Assembly: GCF_013694095.1 (NCBI RefSeq)
Contig: NZ_JACEFB010000005.1
Span: 62,001-126,000, forward strand
Direction of reading: 5' to 3'
Source: Thermogemmata fonticola
GTDB taxonomy: Bacteria; Planctomycetota; Planctomycetia; Gemmatales; Gemmataceae
Length of the DNA stretch: 64,000 bases
The notes beneath the pieces are model-generated. The model had not been told where the DNA came from, made no database searches, and saw only the letters and a list, made by a program, of their open reading frames with translations. Each line of letters begins with the position of its first letter. The stretch's first letter is position 1. The position numbers were made by a program, and so were the translations under genes. This document shows, one piece after another, positions 44,367 through 53,329 of this stretch.

Positions 44367-44915
44367 CTATATTCCGGAAGACACGATGGGCGGCGCGCTG
44401 ACTCCCCCGGCTGACTGGTTTTTGACCAGTTGAAAAACCTGCACCAAAAAGCGGTAGGTGAATTCCTCGATCCCCTCGGCGTTACTTTCGCGATTCCCCG
44501 CCACGTTCAACACAAAAATGTTATTTTGGACCAGCCATTGGAACACCTCTTCCGGCGTCACTTTCACTTTGGAACGCGGGGATTTCGGATACGGGATTTT
44601 CAATAAGGGCCGCTGGAGTTCTTCGGCATAGCGGAGAGTGGCAGCCACACCATCCGCATTCCAGCGACTGGCGATACAGAGCGTGCCCCGAGCAAATTCC
44701 ACATTCCGACGTGTTCGCTTGGTGTATTCGCTTGTGGGTAAAGCCAGCATGCCGTAGAGCCGCTCGTATTCGGGCTTCGGGCCATCCTCGGTCAGAAAAC
44801 CTTTCGGCATCCAGCCGCCCGTAGGTATGCCACAGGCTTTAGCGGCCTTCAAACCTCCCAAATCCGCACCCGTCTGCCCCCCGGAAATCACCCGCTTCAA
44901 CTCAAATGCCGCCAT
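44367..44915 (-). CDS. SLOG-family putative molybdenum-carrier-like protein
   Basis: A 182-residue Rossmann-like protein with the ISGGQTGADLGGLKAA start of the putative Mo-carrier / SLOG group. GGWMPKGFLTEDGP follows (the conserved GG..P.G..aEdG element) and TRRNVEFARGTL is the R.N...Dgtl motif. Proteins of this group bind nucleotide-like ligands; the Mo-carrier name comes from plant MCP. No molybdenum-cofactor gene is nearby, so the metal role is uncertain. It is on the opposite strand to the replication cluster and upstream of it. Confidence 0.85.
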   Translation of the reverse strand: MAAFELKRVISGGQTGADLGGLKAAKACGIPTGGWMPKGFLTEDGPKPEYERLYGMLALPTSEYTKRTRRNVEFARGTLCIASRWNADGVAATLRYAEELQRPLLKIPYPKSPRSKVKVTPEEVFQWLVQNNIFVLNVAGNRESNAEGIEEFTYRFLVQVFQLVKNQSAGGVSAPPIVSSGI

Positions 44916-45171
44916 GATTGCACCCCCCGGAAGTCCTGGATACCCCCCCCGCTGGCAAGACGAACCTGGACATGATGGAATGAAGGCTTCGTCCCCCTTG
45001 TGTTTATTCTACAGCAGCGATAGCACAACTGTCTTTTGATCTGACGGTAGCGCTCGTGTGATCACTCGATGGCCAGGCCCCGGCCTCAGCGACGCCGGAT
45101 GGACTACACCACCAACCTTGCAATCGCCCTTCCCCGTCTAGCACAATCAGGATATGTTAGGCACCCGCGGA

Positions 45172-45240
45172 GCAGGACAGGTTAGGGTGTAAGGTCCGCG
45201 GCAACGAGCGGGATTCGCCGCCCGGACCGCCCTGTCCTGC
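45172..45240 (+). promoter_or_regulatory. Long hairpin in the dnaB leader
   Basis: GCAGGACAGG (45172-45181) pairs exactly with CCTGTCCTGC (45231-45240). Inside, GGTCCG (45193-45198) pairs with CGGACC (45223-45228), and CGGC (45199-45202) with GCCG (45217-45220). Together they form a roughly 69-nt rod with an interior loop. It ends 42 nt before the dnaB ATG. The rest of the 367-bp region 44916-45282 shows no gene. Possible leader regulation or processing site. Confidence 0.6.
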
Positions 45241-45282
45241 CCCAGAGTTTGAGTTGTTGATGTCGCCGGAAGGCAGAGTAAG

Positions 45283-46683
45283 ATGTCCGACGGACTGAAT
45301 GAGCGTGCTTTACCCCATAACCTTGAAGCGGAAAAAGGGGTCCTGGGAGGCATTCTCCGCGACCCTGACGAATTGCCGACCGTGCAACAGTTGTTACGTC
45401 CTGACAATTTCTATCTCGATGCGCACCAGAAGATCTACGCTGCCATCCTGGAGCTGGCCAACGAGAACCTTCCCATCGATCTGGTCATGCTCCATGAGCG
45501 GCTGAAGCGGAACAAACAACTGGAAGATGTGGGAGGCGCCCTTTATCTGACCGAATTGTGGGAGGCGGTTCCTACAGGGGCGAATGCGGAATACCATGCC
45601 CGCATCGTGCGGGATGCCGCCATGGTGCGCAGCCTCATCCACGCGGGCACGGAAATCCTCCGGGAAGCCTACGAACGCACACAATCGGCAGATGAGTTGG
45701 TCGCCCAGGCGGAACGCCGCATCATGGACATCGCCAGGGCGGGCTTGATTGGCGAAACCAAGACCCTTTCGGAAGCCATCCATGAAGCCTTCGCCCGCAT
45801 CGATGCCCGGACAGGACGGGACAGCAGTCAATTGGCGGTGAGCGGCCTGCCCACCGGTTATGTGGACCTCGACAACCTCCTGGCAGGATTGCAGAACTCC
45901 GAGTTGATTGTCATCGCTGCCCGTCCGTCGGTCGGAAAAACCGCCTTTGCTCTCAACATCGTCCGCAATGTCATCACCAATTACGATGCCGCCACTCATG
46001 GGGGTGAAGCGGGTCCGCCGGTACTCTTTGTCAGTTTGGAGATGACCCGAATCGAACTGGCGGAACGCCTCCTGTGCTGCCAAGCACGCGTCGATAGCCA
46101 CAAGGTTCGCAAAGGCACACTCCACGCCGAGGATATTCAAAAGTTGATGGACGCGGGCGATGTGCTACGCCGGGCCAAATTGTATCTGGACGACACCCCC
46201 TCCCGCAGCATGATGCAGATCGCCGCTCTGGCTCGACGGCTGATGAAAAAACACGAGAAGGAAGGCGGTTTACGCCTGGTGGTCATCGATTACTTGCAAC
46301 TGATCGAGCCAGAGAATCGCCGTGATCCCCGGCAGGAACAGGTGGCGCAGATCAGCCGGCGCCTGAAGTTCCTAGCGCGAGAGCTGGGCATTCCCGTCGT
46401 CGCCCTGGCGCAGGTCAACCGCGCCTCTGAAGAACGGCAAGACCATAAACCGCGCCTGGCCGATCTGCGCGAATCCGGCAGCATCGAGCAGGACGCCGAC
46501 ACCGTGTTGATCCTCCACCGCCCCGGACGTTACGAAGGCTCGCAGGAGGACAATATCTTGGAGGTCATCGTCGCCAAGCAGCGCAACGGCCCCACCGGAG
46601 AAATCACCCTCACCTATCTCAAGCCCTACAACCGCTACGAGAATTACATCGCGGATATCAGTTACAGCGGAGACGGCTTATGA
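45283..46683 (+). CDS. dnaB: Replicative DNA helicase
   Basis: A 466-residue DnaB. The N-terminal domain (about 1-105) begins LPHNLEAEKGVLGGILRD, the family entry. The RecA-like domain carries Walker A ARPSVGKTAFAL (GKT at 218-220), Walker B LVVIDYLQLIEP and the DRADL-like SGSIEQDAD sensor region. It unwinds the replication fork as a hexamer. The last Leu codon TTA (46678-46680) is also the stop (TAA) of the convergent protease gene, so the two genes abut exactly. Confidence 0.95.
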   Translation: MSDGLNERALPHNLEAEKGVLGGILRDPDELPTVQQLLRPDNFYLDAHQKIYAAILELANENLPIDLVMLHERLKRNKQLEDVGGALYLTELWEAVPTGANAEYHARIVRDAAMVRSLIHAGTEILREAYERTQSADELVAQAERRIMDIARAGLIGETKTLSEAIHEAFARIDARTGRDSSQLAVSGLPTGYVDLDNLLAGLQNSELIVIAARPSVGKTAFALNIVRNVITNYDAATHGGEAGPPVLFVSLEMTRIELAERLLCCQARVDSHKVRKGTLHAEDIQKLMDAGDVLRRAKLYLDDTPSRSMMQIAALARRLMKKHEKEGGLRLVVIDYLQLIEPENRRDPRQEQVAQISRRLKFLARELGIPVVALAQVNRASEERQDHKPRLADLRESGSIEQDADTVLILHRPGRYEGSQEDNILEVIVAKQRNGPTGEITLTYLKPYNRYENYIADISYSGDGL

Positions 46684-47580
46684 CCGTTCCTCAGGACGGT
46701 TTGCTCTGGCCGGTTCGCCCGCTGGAGCGTGTTCGGACGGCGTCGGTTCCGGAGCGAAGGAAGACGCCGAGCCGGGTTGGGATGACGGCCGCGGTCGACT
46801 CAACCAATACAAAAGGGCTTTCACCTCGAAAGGCTTCAAGTCCGGCTTGAGGGAAAGAAGTCGGGCGGCGATGCCCGTGAGATGAGCGGCAGCCCAACTC
46901 GTCGCTGGTTCTGTGGCAAAGGGACCGAGATAGCCGCGCCCGTGGGCTTGAAACTCCACCTGATCCCGCAAGCAATAGGCGAATTGGAGCGGATCCGGGA
47001 AAAGGGCCTTATCGACGGACAACAAGGGGGGGGCAAACGCCGCGGGGTAGCTGCGCGTGAAAGGATGGTCATTATGGGCCGCCGCGACCACCAAAACATC
47101 CCGATAATAGGCTTCCTCGACCATCTGGAGCAATTGCCAGCGCCGCGCGGGGGGTTGCAGGCGCTGTTCCACGATTCCCAGGGACAAATTGATGATTTTC
47201 ACCTGCCACACATCCAAAGCGTGCCGGAGTGCCGCCAGAACTGTCTCAATAGTGGTCCCTGACCCCACCGCGAAAACGTCCGCCGAGAAGAGTTGAACCC
47301 GCGGAGCCAGTGTCACAATGATGTCCGCCACTGTGGTCCCATGTGGACTGGATTGCCGCCCCTGGTAGGGTAATGGCGGGCCATGAGGGCGGAAGATGGC
47401 CCCTTCCACGTGTGGAGGCTCCCTGCCCCGCTGGCGGGCGCGTTCCGCAAGCACAGACCACTCGATTCCCGAATCGACCACGGCCACCCGGATTCCCTCC
47501 CCCGTGGCCCGGCTGTCCTGAAGCAGTCGTTCCGGAGTCAGTTGGAGAAGCACAGACTCAATCAGGTTCAGGGATTCCAT
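46678..47580 (-). CDS. S8 (subtilase) family serine peptidase-like protein
   Basis: A 300-residue subtilase domain without signal peptide or prodomain. Catalytic candidates are Asp36 (AVVDSGIEW), His80 (SSPHGTTVADI), oxyanion Asn170 (AAHND) and Ser228 in EPATSWAAAHLTGIAA, where ATSWA replaces the usual GTSMA. Spacing suits the fold, so activity is possible but the serine context is atypical. An acidic/Pro tail follows from about 262. ATG 47580 is chosen over a TTG at 47586. It abuts dnaB tail to tail. Cytosolic location is inferred. Confidence 0.82.
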   Translation of the reverse strand: MESLNLIESVLLQLTPERLLQDSRATGEGIRVAVVDSGIEWSVLAERARQRGREPPHVEGAIFRPHGPPLPYQGRQSSPHGTTVADIIVTLAPRVQLFSADVFAVGSGTTIETVLAALRHALDVWQVKIINLSLGIVEQRLQPPARRWQLLQMVEEAYYRDVLVVAAAHNDHPFTRSYPAAFAPPLLSVDKALFPDPLQFAYCLRDQVEFQAHGRGYLGPFATEPATSWAAAHLTGIAARLLSLKPDLKPFEVKALLYWLSRPRPSSQPGSASSFAPEPTPSEHAPAGEPARANRPEERS

Positions 47581-47683
47581 AAGCAAGCGGAGTCATTGCG
47601 GAAGCAGAAAGAATGCCGTGGCTGGTGACTCTCCCTCTGCCCCTACGGGCCGTGACGGACAGGTTCTCATCCTCTGGCGAGCA

Positions 47684-48901
47684 TCAAGAGTGAGTCCAAC
47701 TCACGTCGAGTAGCTGCCGGAGGTCCCGGATCATGCGTGTGCAGTATTCCACGGCCCGCACGCCGTGCTGGCGGGAGAGAGTTCGCACCTCTTCGAGCAA
47801 CTGGATCACAGCCTCGGAATCTTTCTCCGCTGCTCCCGATTGCGCCAGCCCTTGTTTGATGTGCTCCAGCACTTCGGGCGGCGGTTTGTCTTCGTGCAGC
47901 AGGTCGCGGACCCGTTCGCTGGCTTGCAAAGCCGCAGCTAGGGCATCGATGAGCAACCTCTGTCCCTGCCGTTCCGCCAGGCTTCGCCGTAACAGGTCCA
48001 CTCCTAGATCGGCTGTCGCCCGTGCTACTTCCATATCTTCCGGACTGAATTCAGCGCCGGCCTTGTCGAACAACTCGATGGCTCCGACGATGCCCTCGCC
48101 GATGGCCATGGGTGCGATCAGCAGCGTCCGGCGCTCCCGTTCCACGGGCAACAACTGGAGAGCCTCGCTGGCACTCGGTATCGGCTCGGACAGCAGGATC
48201 GGTTCCTGGCGGCTCAGAGCGGCGGCTACCAACGTCTGGCGGAACGGCACGGCCTCGACTTCCAGAAGCGCACCATCGGGCTGATACAGCATCCATCGAC
48301 CGCCGAGCGGCACCCCCTCCGGAGGGCTGACATACACCACCAATAGCCCATCGGCCGCTTTGGTGATTCGGATGGCCCAGCGGAGAAGATCCCGCGCTGC
48401 GTCGGGAATGGGAACGGGGTCTTGGAGAACAGCGGCCGCCTGGACATAGGGGATGATTTGTTCGACGGCGTCCCGGAAAGCAGCCAAGGAGCGTTGCAAT
48501 TCCCGTTGCCGCTTCAGGGGGCGGATACGTGCTAACTGCCGCCGCACCGCCGCCAGAAACGACTCGCGCGTCAAGTCCACATTTTTGTCCAGATAATCCC
48601 GCACCCCCATCCTCAAGGCTTGCAGAGGCGTGGCCTGATGGGCAAAGCCTGTCACCAGAATCGCTGTGATTTCCGGTTGAAACTCCACCAGGTCTTCCAG
48701 AAGTTGCAAACCGTCGCTGCCCGAACCGAGATTCCAATCCAGAATGGCCAAATCGATGACCTGCTGGCTGGCGATCCGCAAGGCAGCCTCAGCATCCGCT
48801 GCGCTGAAAACTGTGACTCCAGGTCCCAGCTCAGCCAGCCACTCCGTGAAAGTCCGCCGGACACTTTCTTCATCATCGACGACCAAAATAGCTTCACTCA
48901 T
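47684..48901 (-). CDS. Response regulator with GAF domain
   Basis: A 405-residue signalling protein. The receiver domain (1-115) has the acid pair in LVVDDEE, the phosphoacceptor Asp55 (AILDWNLGSGSDG), and a conserved Lys at 106. A second domain (about 160-310) fits a GAF sensor (LLIAPMAIGEGIVGAIELFDK). A helical tail (about 320-405) may mediate dimerisation. There is no DNA-binding, HD-GYP or GGDEF output domain, so it probably relays a signal by protein contact. The ATG has few ribosome-binding features. The cognate kinase is not in the window. Confidence 0.85.
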   Translation of the reverse strand: MSEAILVVDDEESVRRTFTEWLAELGPGVTVFSAADAEAALRIASQQVIDLAILDWNLGSGSDGLQLLEDLVEFQPEITAILVTGFAHQATPLQALRMGVRDYLDKNVDLTRESFLAAVRRQLARIRPLKRQRELQRSLAAFRDAVEQIIPYVQAAAVLQDPVPIPDAARDLLRWAIRITKAADGLLVVYVSPPEGVPLGGRWMLYQPDGALLEVEAVPFRQTLVAAALSRQEPILLSEPIPSASEALQLLPVERERRTLLIAPMAIGEGIVGAIELFDKAGAEFSPEDMEVARATADLGVDLLRRSLAERQGQRLLIDALAAALQASERVRDLLHEDKPPPEVLEHIKQGLAQSGAAEKDSEAVIQLLEEVRTLSRQHGVRAVEYCTRMIRDLRQLLDVSWTHS

Positions 48902-49152
48902 GGAGTCTGCTACCACTTGCCGCGGATCGTTTCACTTCCCCAAGCGGAACGAAAGCCCTGAATCGCACGGACCGCAAGCCTGGTTTCCATCGTCCACCCT
49001 GCAATCCGTTACAATCATACGCAGGTCGATCCGCCGAACTAGCATCATTGCAGTATATTGAACAACATAGAGGGACCATTCGGCAGGCTTTTCGCAAGGC
49101 ATCCGGCGACTCGGCGATGAGTTTTTTCCCAGCAAGTACAGGAGTTGAAGAG

Positions 49153-50004
49153 ATGACCGCCATCCTCTCCGACGAAGCCATCCGCACCTACCACGACAAG
49201 GGATACTACCTGGCTCGCGGCTTTTTCGATGCGGAAGAGATCGATCTGCTGCGCCGCTCTGCCAAGGAGGATCACGATCTGGACAAACATGCATTCGGGC
49301 GCGCAGATGGAGAAGGCGGCGTTGTTCGTCTCTCGCTGTGGAACCATCCCGGCGAGGGCATCTACGGTATGTTCGCACGCTGCGAACGGATGGTCCGCAG
49401 TTGCGAAAAAATCCTCGGCGGCGAAGTCTATCATTACCACTCGAAGATGATCCTGAAAGACCCGAAAGTGGGGGGAGCCTGGACGTGGCACCAGGACTAC
49501 GGTTACTGGTATCAAAACGGCGTATTGCTACCCTGGCTGGTCAGCGTTTTCATCGCCGTGGACCCGTGTACGCGCGAGAATGGCTGCTTGCAAGTCATCG
49601 AGAACTCTCACCACTGCGGACGGATCAATCACGTTCTCACCGGCGAGCAAGCCGGGGCGGACCGCGAACGCGTCCAGGAGTTGCTCAAGCGCCCCCAGCT
49701 ATTCCCCCATCGCTACATTGAAATGGAACCGGGGGATGCCTTATTCTTCCATTGCAACCTCCTGCATCGCAGTGATCAAAACAAAAGCGATCAGCCGCGC
49801 TGGGCAATGATCTGTTGCTACAACGCCGCCCGGAATGATCCCTATAAGGAAAGCCATCATCCGCGTTACACCCCTCTCCACGTCGTGCCCGATGCGGCCA
49901 TCAAACAGGTCGGTATCCGCCGGTTCGCACCGGACGATGCTGTCGCCTGGCTGGACGGCAACCGGGATGTCAGCGCCCGTTCCCTCGCCGAGCAGCCTCA
50001 ATAA
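49153..50004 (+). CDS. Phytanoyl-CoA dioxygenase family protein
   Basis: A 283-residue Fe(II)/2-oxoglutarate-dependent oxygenase. The facial triad is visible: HxD as His113 and Asp115 (WTWHQDYGYW), and the distal His205 (HCNLLHRSDQN). Arg216 (QPRWAM) is placed to bind 2-oxoglutarate. ATG 49153 has GGAG 8 nt upstream and begins just before the domain; an upstream in-frame start at 49048 is unlikely. The family hydroxylates small molecules, including phytanoyl-CoA and halogenation or ectoine-type substrates. The substrate here is not indicated by neighbours. Confidence 0.9.
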   Translation: MTAILSDEAIRTYHDKGYYLARGFFDAEEIDLLRRSAKEDHDLDKHAFGRADGEGGVVRLSLWNHPGEGIYGMFARCERMVRSCEKILGGEVYHYHSKMILKDPKVGGAWTWHQDYGYWYQNGVLLPWLVSVFIAVDPCTRENGCLQVIENSHHCGRINHVLTGEQAGADRERVQELLKRPQLFPHRYIEMEPGDALFFHCNLLHRSDQNKSDQPRWAMICCYNAARNDPYKESHHPRYTPLHVVPDAAIKQVGIRRFAPDDAVAWLDGNRDVSARSLAEQPQ

Positions 50005-50114
50005 CCTTCGCCACTGGTCGTTCGAGGCTCAGGCTTTTTCCCTGTGATGCAGGCACTCCCGGTGCAGCGCTCCACAGCCTCCGAAGGTGACCCGCCCTGA
50101 AGCGTGCTGCGGGT

Positions 50115-52235
50115 TTATCGCCGCGGCCCGCTGCCACCAGGCCGGACTCCGCCGCCAGGCCGAACGCCTCCGGGCAGGCCGCCGCGGGGAATGCCACCGC
50201 CAGGAATGCTGGGAATCCCGGAGACACTCGGACGCACCGCAGGAGGAATAGTGCCAGGCGACGACGGCCGCACCGCCGGCGGCACGGTTCCTGGCAACGA
50301 GGGACGCACCGCAGGAGGTAGTGAACTCGGAGTAGGGGGGCGGATGACACCAGAACTTGGCGGAGGATTCGTCCCCCCTGCTGGAGTCACAGGAGCAGGT
50401 CCAGGACGGCTCGCCGGTGGTACAAATGAACTGGGCCGGGGCGTGATCGGCCCTCCAGGTCGGTTGTTCTCTTCAGGAGTTATGAGGCCCGGCGAAGGTG
50501 AGGAAGGCGGGTTCAGGGTTGGTCGGGGCGCTGGCGGCGGATTGGGAGCGGGAGAGGTAAGAGGGGAATGGGGACGCACGGATGGCGGAGGGGCGCTGCC
50601 GCCTGGCCCTTGGGAAACGCTTGGGCCTTTGGAACCAGCGGGGGGCACAACCGGCCGATTGGGAGGTGTTGGTGGGGAACTGTTCCCGGCGCCGGGAACC
50701 TGTCCGACTCGCCCCGCAGCCGGACTATTCGTCGAAGGATTAGGCCGCACACTCGGCGGGGGATTGGAAACCACTGCACCGGGAATACCACTCGTTGCGG
50801 GGGGACGGTACTGAGTGGTGGCGTTGGTCCCGTTGCGCGTGGCGGGTACACCGGAAACCGCGGCAGGTCTAGAAGGCTGCTGAACTCGACGTACTGTGTT
50901 GGCTTGTTGAAGCGTGCGGACCACTTGCTCGGCCGGTTGGACCACCCGGTTTTGCTCACGTTGGACCACCTGACGAGCCGTGGCTCTCGCCGCGGCTGCC
51001 GCCGCGTTCGCTACACCGGCTGTTATGCCACTGCGCTGTATCACCCCGTTATTGGCGGAAACAAGTCCCGACATCGAACGGACTGCCCGCTGACCGGTCC
51101 CGATGCTGTTTGCCAACGCAGCGGTCTGCACTCGTCCCCGCCAGTTGGGATTATTCCGATTCAGCCAGCAGTAATGCCGCCAGAGGGGATTCCAGCATCC
51201 GAATCGACAGCACCACCAGGGGCAGTAACCGCCCGGCCAACCCCACCATCCGCCATACCACAATCCGATCCCTACACCCACGTTCCAAATCGGCGGCCAG
51301 TAGAGACTCGGATACCACCACCACGGTGTGTACCACCACGGATCCCACCAGTTGCCGTAGTAGTAGTAATTCCAACCCGGCCCAATGTAGAGCGAGGAAA
51401 ACAACCCGCCCCAACCCCAGCCCCAACCCAACCCTAGACTCAACGCCAAGCGTGGCCGCCACCGCCAACCGGGTGTCAACCAGACGGGTTGGGTGAAATA
51501 GACCGGTGTGTAAACCACCCCGCGCCATTCCAGCGGGTAATCCCAATAGCCCGGTACATACAAATAGCCGGAGCCGGTGTACAGGTATTGGGGTGGATGC
51601 CACATCATCACGCCATGAGCATAAGCCCAATACCCCGCTCGCCAGACATAGCGCCCATCGCGATATTCCCAGTGGCCCGGAACCCAAACGGCAGTGTCGC
51701 TCGGAGGCGGCGTGCTCGGTCCGCTTTCCACCGGCGACGGCGGCGGCGGTAGGTCCACACGCCAGCTACTCATGCTGGCTGGACGCCAAAAACCGGGGCG
51801 GTACACCCACTGGCCATTCTCCGCGTACCACTTCCCCGGTTCCCAAACCCGATCCGGCGGAACATTCCGCCAAAAGCCGCTAATCCAGATGAAGTCCTGC
51901 CGTTCCTTATCCCAGTACCAGTAACCGGGAATCCATTGGACATTTTCGCCTTCCGGTTTGCTCTCCGGCGGCTCTTCCGGTACGGGCGGCGGAGGAGCTT
52001 TGGGGGCCGTCAACCCTTCCCCGCGTGTCGGACCTCCCGGCTCCGCAAAGGCTTCGTGAATCGGCCCCTTCTCCAGGGGTTGAACCCCCGCTTCTGCCGC
52101 CGGGGCCGCCTCTCGCGGTGCCGGCAAGGAGGATGGATTTTCTTGGCCCCATGCTGAACCGGCTCCAACCAGCAAGCTCACGAAACCCCATCCGAGAATG
52201 ACTACGGGGGTGAAATCCCAGGGTCGGCGGCACAT
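50115..52235 (-). CDS. Exported WXXGXW-repeat protein with proline-rich tail
   Basis: A 706-residue exported protein. The signal peptide (about 1-32) ends near AWGQ. From about 95 to 235 there are repeated W-x-x-G-x-W motifs (WIPGYWYW, WISGFWRN, WEPGKWY, WVPGHWEYRDG, WRAGYWAY), the YXWGXW/WXXGXW type. A Tyr/Trp/Gly-rich segment follows (about 265-370), and a Pro/Ser/Gly-rich, low-complexity region (about 450-706) ends the protein. Such proteins are thought to be cell-surface or envelope structural proteins. The tail is presumed disordered. It is the largest gene in this stretch and has no obvious operon. Confidence 0.85.
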   Translation of the reverse strand: MCRRPWDFTPVVILGWGFVSLLVGAGSAWGQENPSSLPAPREAAPAAEAGVQPLEKGPIHEAFAEPGGPTRGEGLTAPKAPPPPVPEEPPESKPEGENVQWIPGYWYWDKERQDFIWISGFWRNVPPDRVWEPGKWYAENGQWVYRPGFWRPASMSSWRVDLPPPPSPVESGPSTPPPSDTAVWVPGHWEYRDGRYVWRAGYWAYAHGVMMWHPPQYLYTGSGYLYVPGYWDYPLEWRGVVYTPVYFTQPVWLTPGWRWRPRLALSLGLGWGWGWGGLFSSLYIGPGWNYYYYGNWWDPWWYTPWWWYPSLYWPPIWNVGVGIGLWYGGWWGWPGGYCPWWCCRFGCWNPLWRHYCWLNRNNPNWRGRVQTAALANSIGTGQRAVRSMSGLVSANNGVIQRSGITAGVANAAAAAARATARQVVQREQNRVVQPAEQVVRTLQQANTVRRVQQPSRPAAVSGVPATRNGTNATTQYRPPATSGIPGAVVSNPPPSVRPNPSTNSPAAGRVGQVPGAGNSSPPTPPNRPVVPPAGSKGPSVSQGPGGSAPPPSVRPHSPLTSPAPNPPPAPRPTLNPPSSPSPGLITPEENNRPGGPITPRPSSFVPPASRPGPAPVTPAGGTNPPPSSGVIRPPTPSSLPPAVRPSLPGTVPPAVRPSSPGTIPPAVRPSVSGIPSIPGGGIPRGGLPGGVRPGGGVRPGGSGPRR

Positions 52236-52666
52236 AATCTTCCCCCCACTACCAGAGATGCTCTCATCTCATTCTCATTGTACCCCCGCTCTCCAGAGTC
52301 CGCGCTACCCAATGCTGGAATTTCCGGAGTAGTGTCGAAACGCAGGAATGACGCGGGTAAGTCCTCTGTTCACCCGCTTACCTCCCTGCTCAATCCCTAT
52401 CCGAAGCATGTTTTTGGATCACCGATCTACTGGCTGCACTGGCGCTCGCGTGATCTGAGCCGAACATTCCCGAAGGACGGACAATACGGAAGCTAACAGG
52501 AGCGCCTAGCTCGATCGATGACCCGCACGAGTGCCCCAAAGGAATTGCCCTTGTGCGGGATCGAAGCTGAGAATGCAATGGATGACGTAGAGGATTCCCA
52601 GACATCCGAGGAGTCGATTCGCGGAATGACTACCCACGAACTCTGGCCGAGAAAAAACCATCCGCC
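52236..52666. other. Gene-free intergenic stretch
   Basis: About 430 bp without a supportable gene, between the divergent WXXGXW and BON genes. Promoters for both must lie here. No strong box or hairpin could be assigned. Confidence 0.4.
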
Positions 52667-53098
52667 ATGCCGCGTGTAGCCGCTTTATTGCTTTTGGCCG
52701 CTCTGTTCACCGTCCTGGTGGCCGCTCGTTTCCAGGCCAGTGATTTGGAGCGGCTCACCGCTGTGGGCAGTGTCCTCCAGCGACAGATCCAACCCCTCCT
52801 CCCTGAGACGGAACGATTCCGGCAACTCGCCGGTGAGTGCTGGCACCATTGGCCACATCGGCCTGTGGATGATTTGCGGCATCGCTTGGCGACGGATGCC
52901 CGATTGCAAGGGATCGCCGTCACCATCGTCGACGAGGACAACTCCATACGCTTACGTGGGATTGTACCTTCCGAAGAAATCCGTCAAATCATCCAAGAAC
53001 TGGCCACACATACGCTGGGAATTGAAGCCATTGTCGATGAATTAGCCGTCGTCGCCCCTCAGGCGGCTCCATCCCCGGAAAATCTTACCTCGCATTGA
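52667..53098 (+). CDS. BON-domain exported protein
   Basis: A 143-residue protein with an N-terminal hydrophobic signal or anchor (about 4-22). One BON domain (about 66-130) shows DLRHRLATDARLQGIAVTIV, IRLRGIVPSEEIRQIIQEL and LGIEAIVDELAV, with the usual conserved Gly and the glycine-preceded strand. BON domains bind phospholipid or attach to envelopes (family knowledge). Followed by the intrinsic terminator at 53213-53254. Confidence 0.82.
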   Translation: MPRVAALLLLAALFTVLVAARFQASDLERLTAVGSVLQRQIQPLLPETERFRQLAGECWHHWPHRPVDDLRHRLATDARLQGIAVTIVDEDNSIRLRGIVPSEEIRQIIQELATHTLGIEAIVDELAVVAPQAAPSPENLTSH

Positions 53099-53212
53099 TT
53101 GACAATAAGACATATTCAACATTTCCGTGCCCAGAAACACTTTTCCAGGAAAGGGCAGCATATTATTTCCGAACATTGAACATCATACATATCATCGTCT
53201 GGCATTTGAAAT

Positions 53213-53254
53213 CAAAAAATTCGGGCCACGACTAACTCCATCGTGACCCGAATT
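53213..53254 (-). terminator. Intrinsic terminator of the LEDR-type repeat gene
   Basis: On the minus strand AATTCGGG pairs with CCCGAATT (53247-53254 with 53218-53225), with further CACGA/TCGTG pairing after a mismatch. A T-run (53219-53214) follows. It ends the minus-strand transcript of the repeat gene starting at 54367 and may also affect the convergent BON gene. Confidence 0.75.
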
Positions 53255-53329
53255 ATGCCCTGATTTGACGGCCAAAGCTTGGACATCCAGCGAGCAGCGG
53301 ACCCATAAAACGTACTACAGCTCAAGTCA

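Noticed and set aside
43556-44401. 281-residue frame overlapping rplI
   Set aside because: It is in a different frame of the same strand as rplI, and the L9 motifs are unambiguous.
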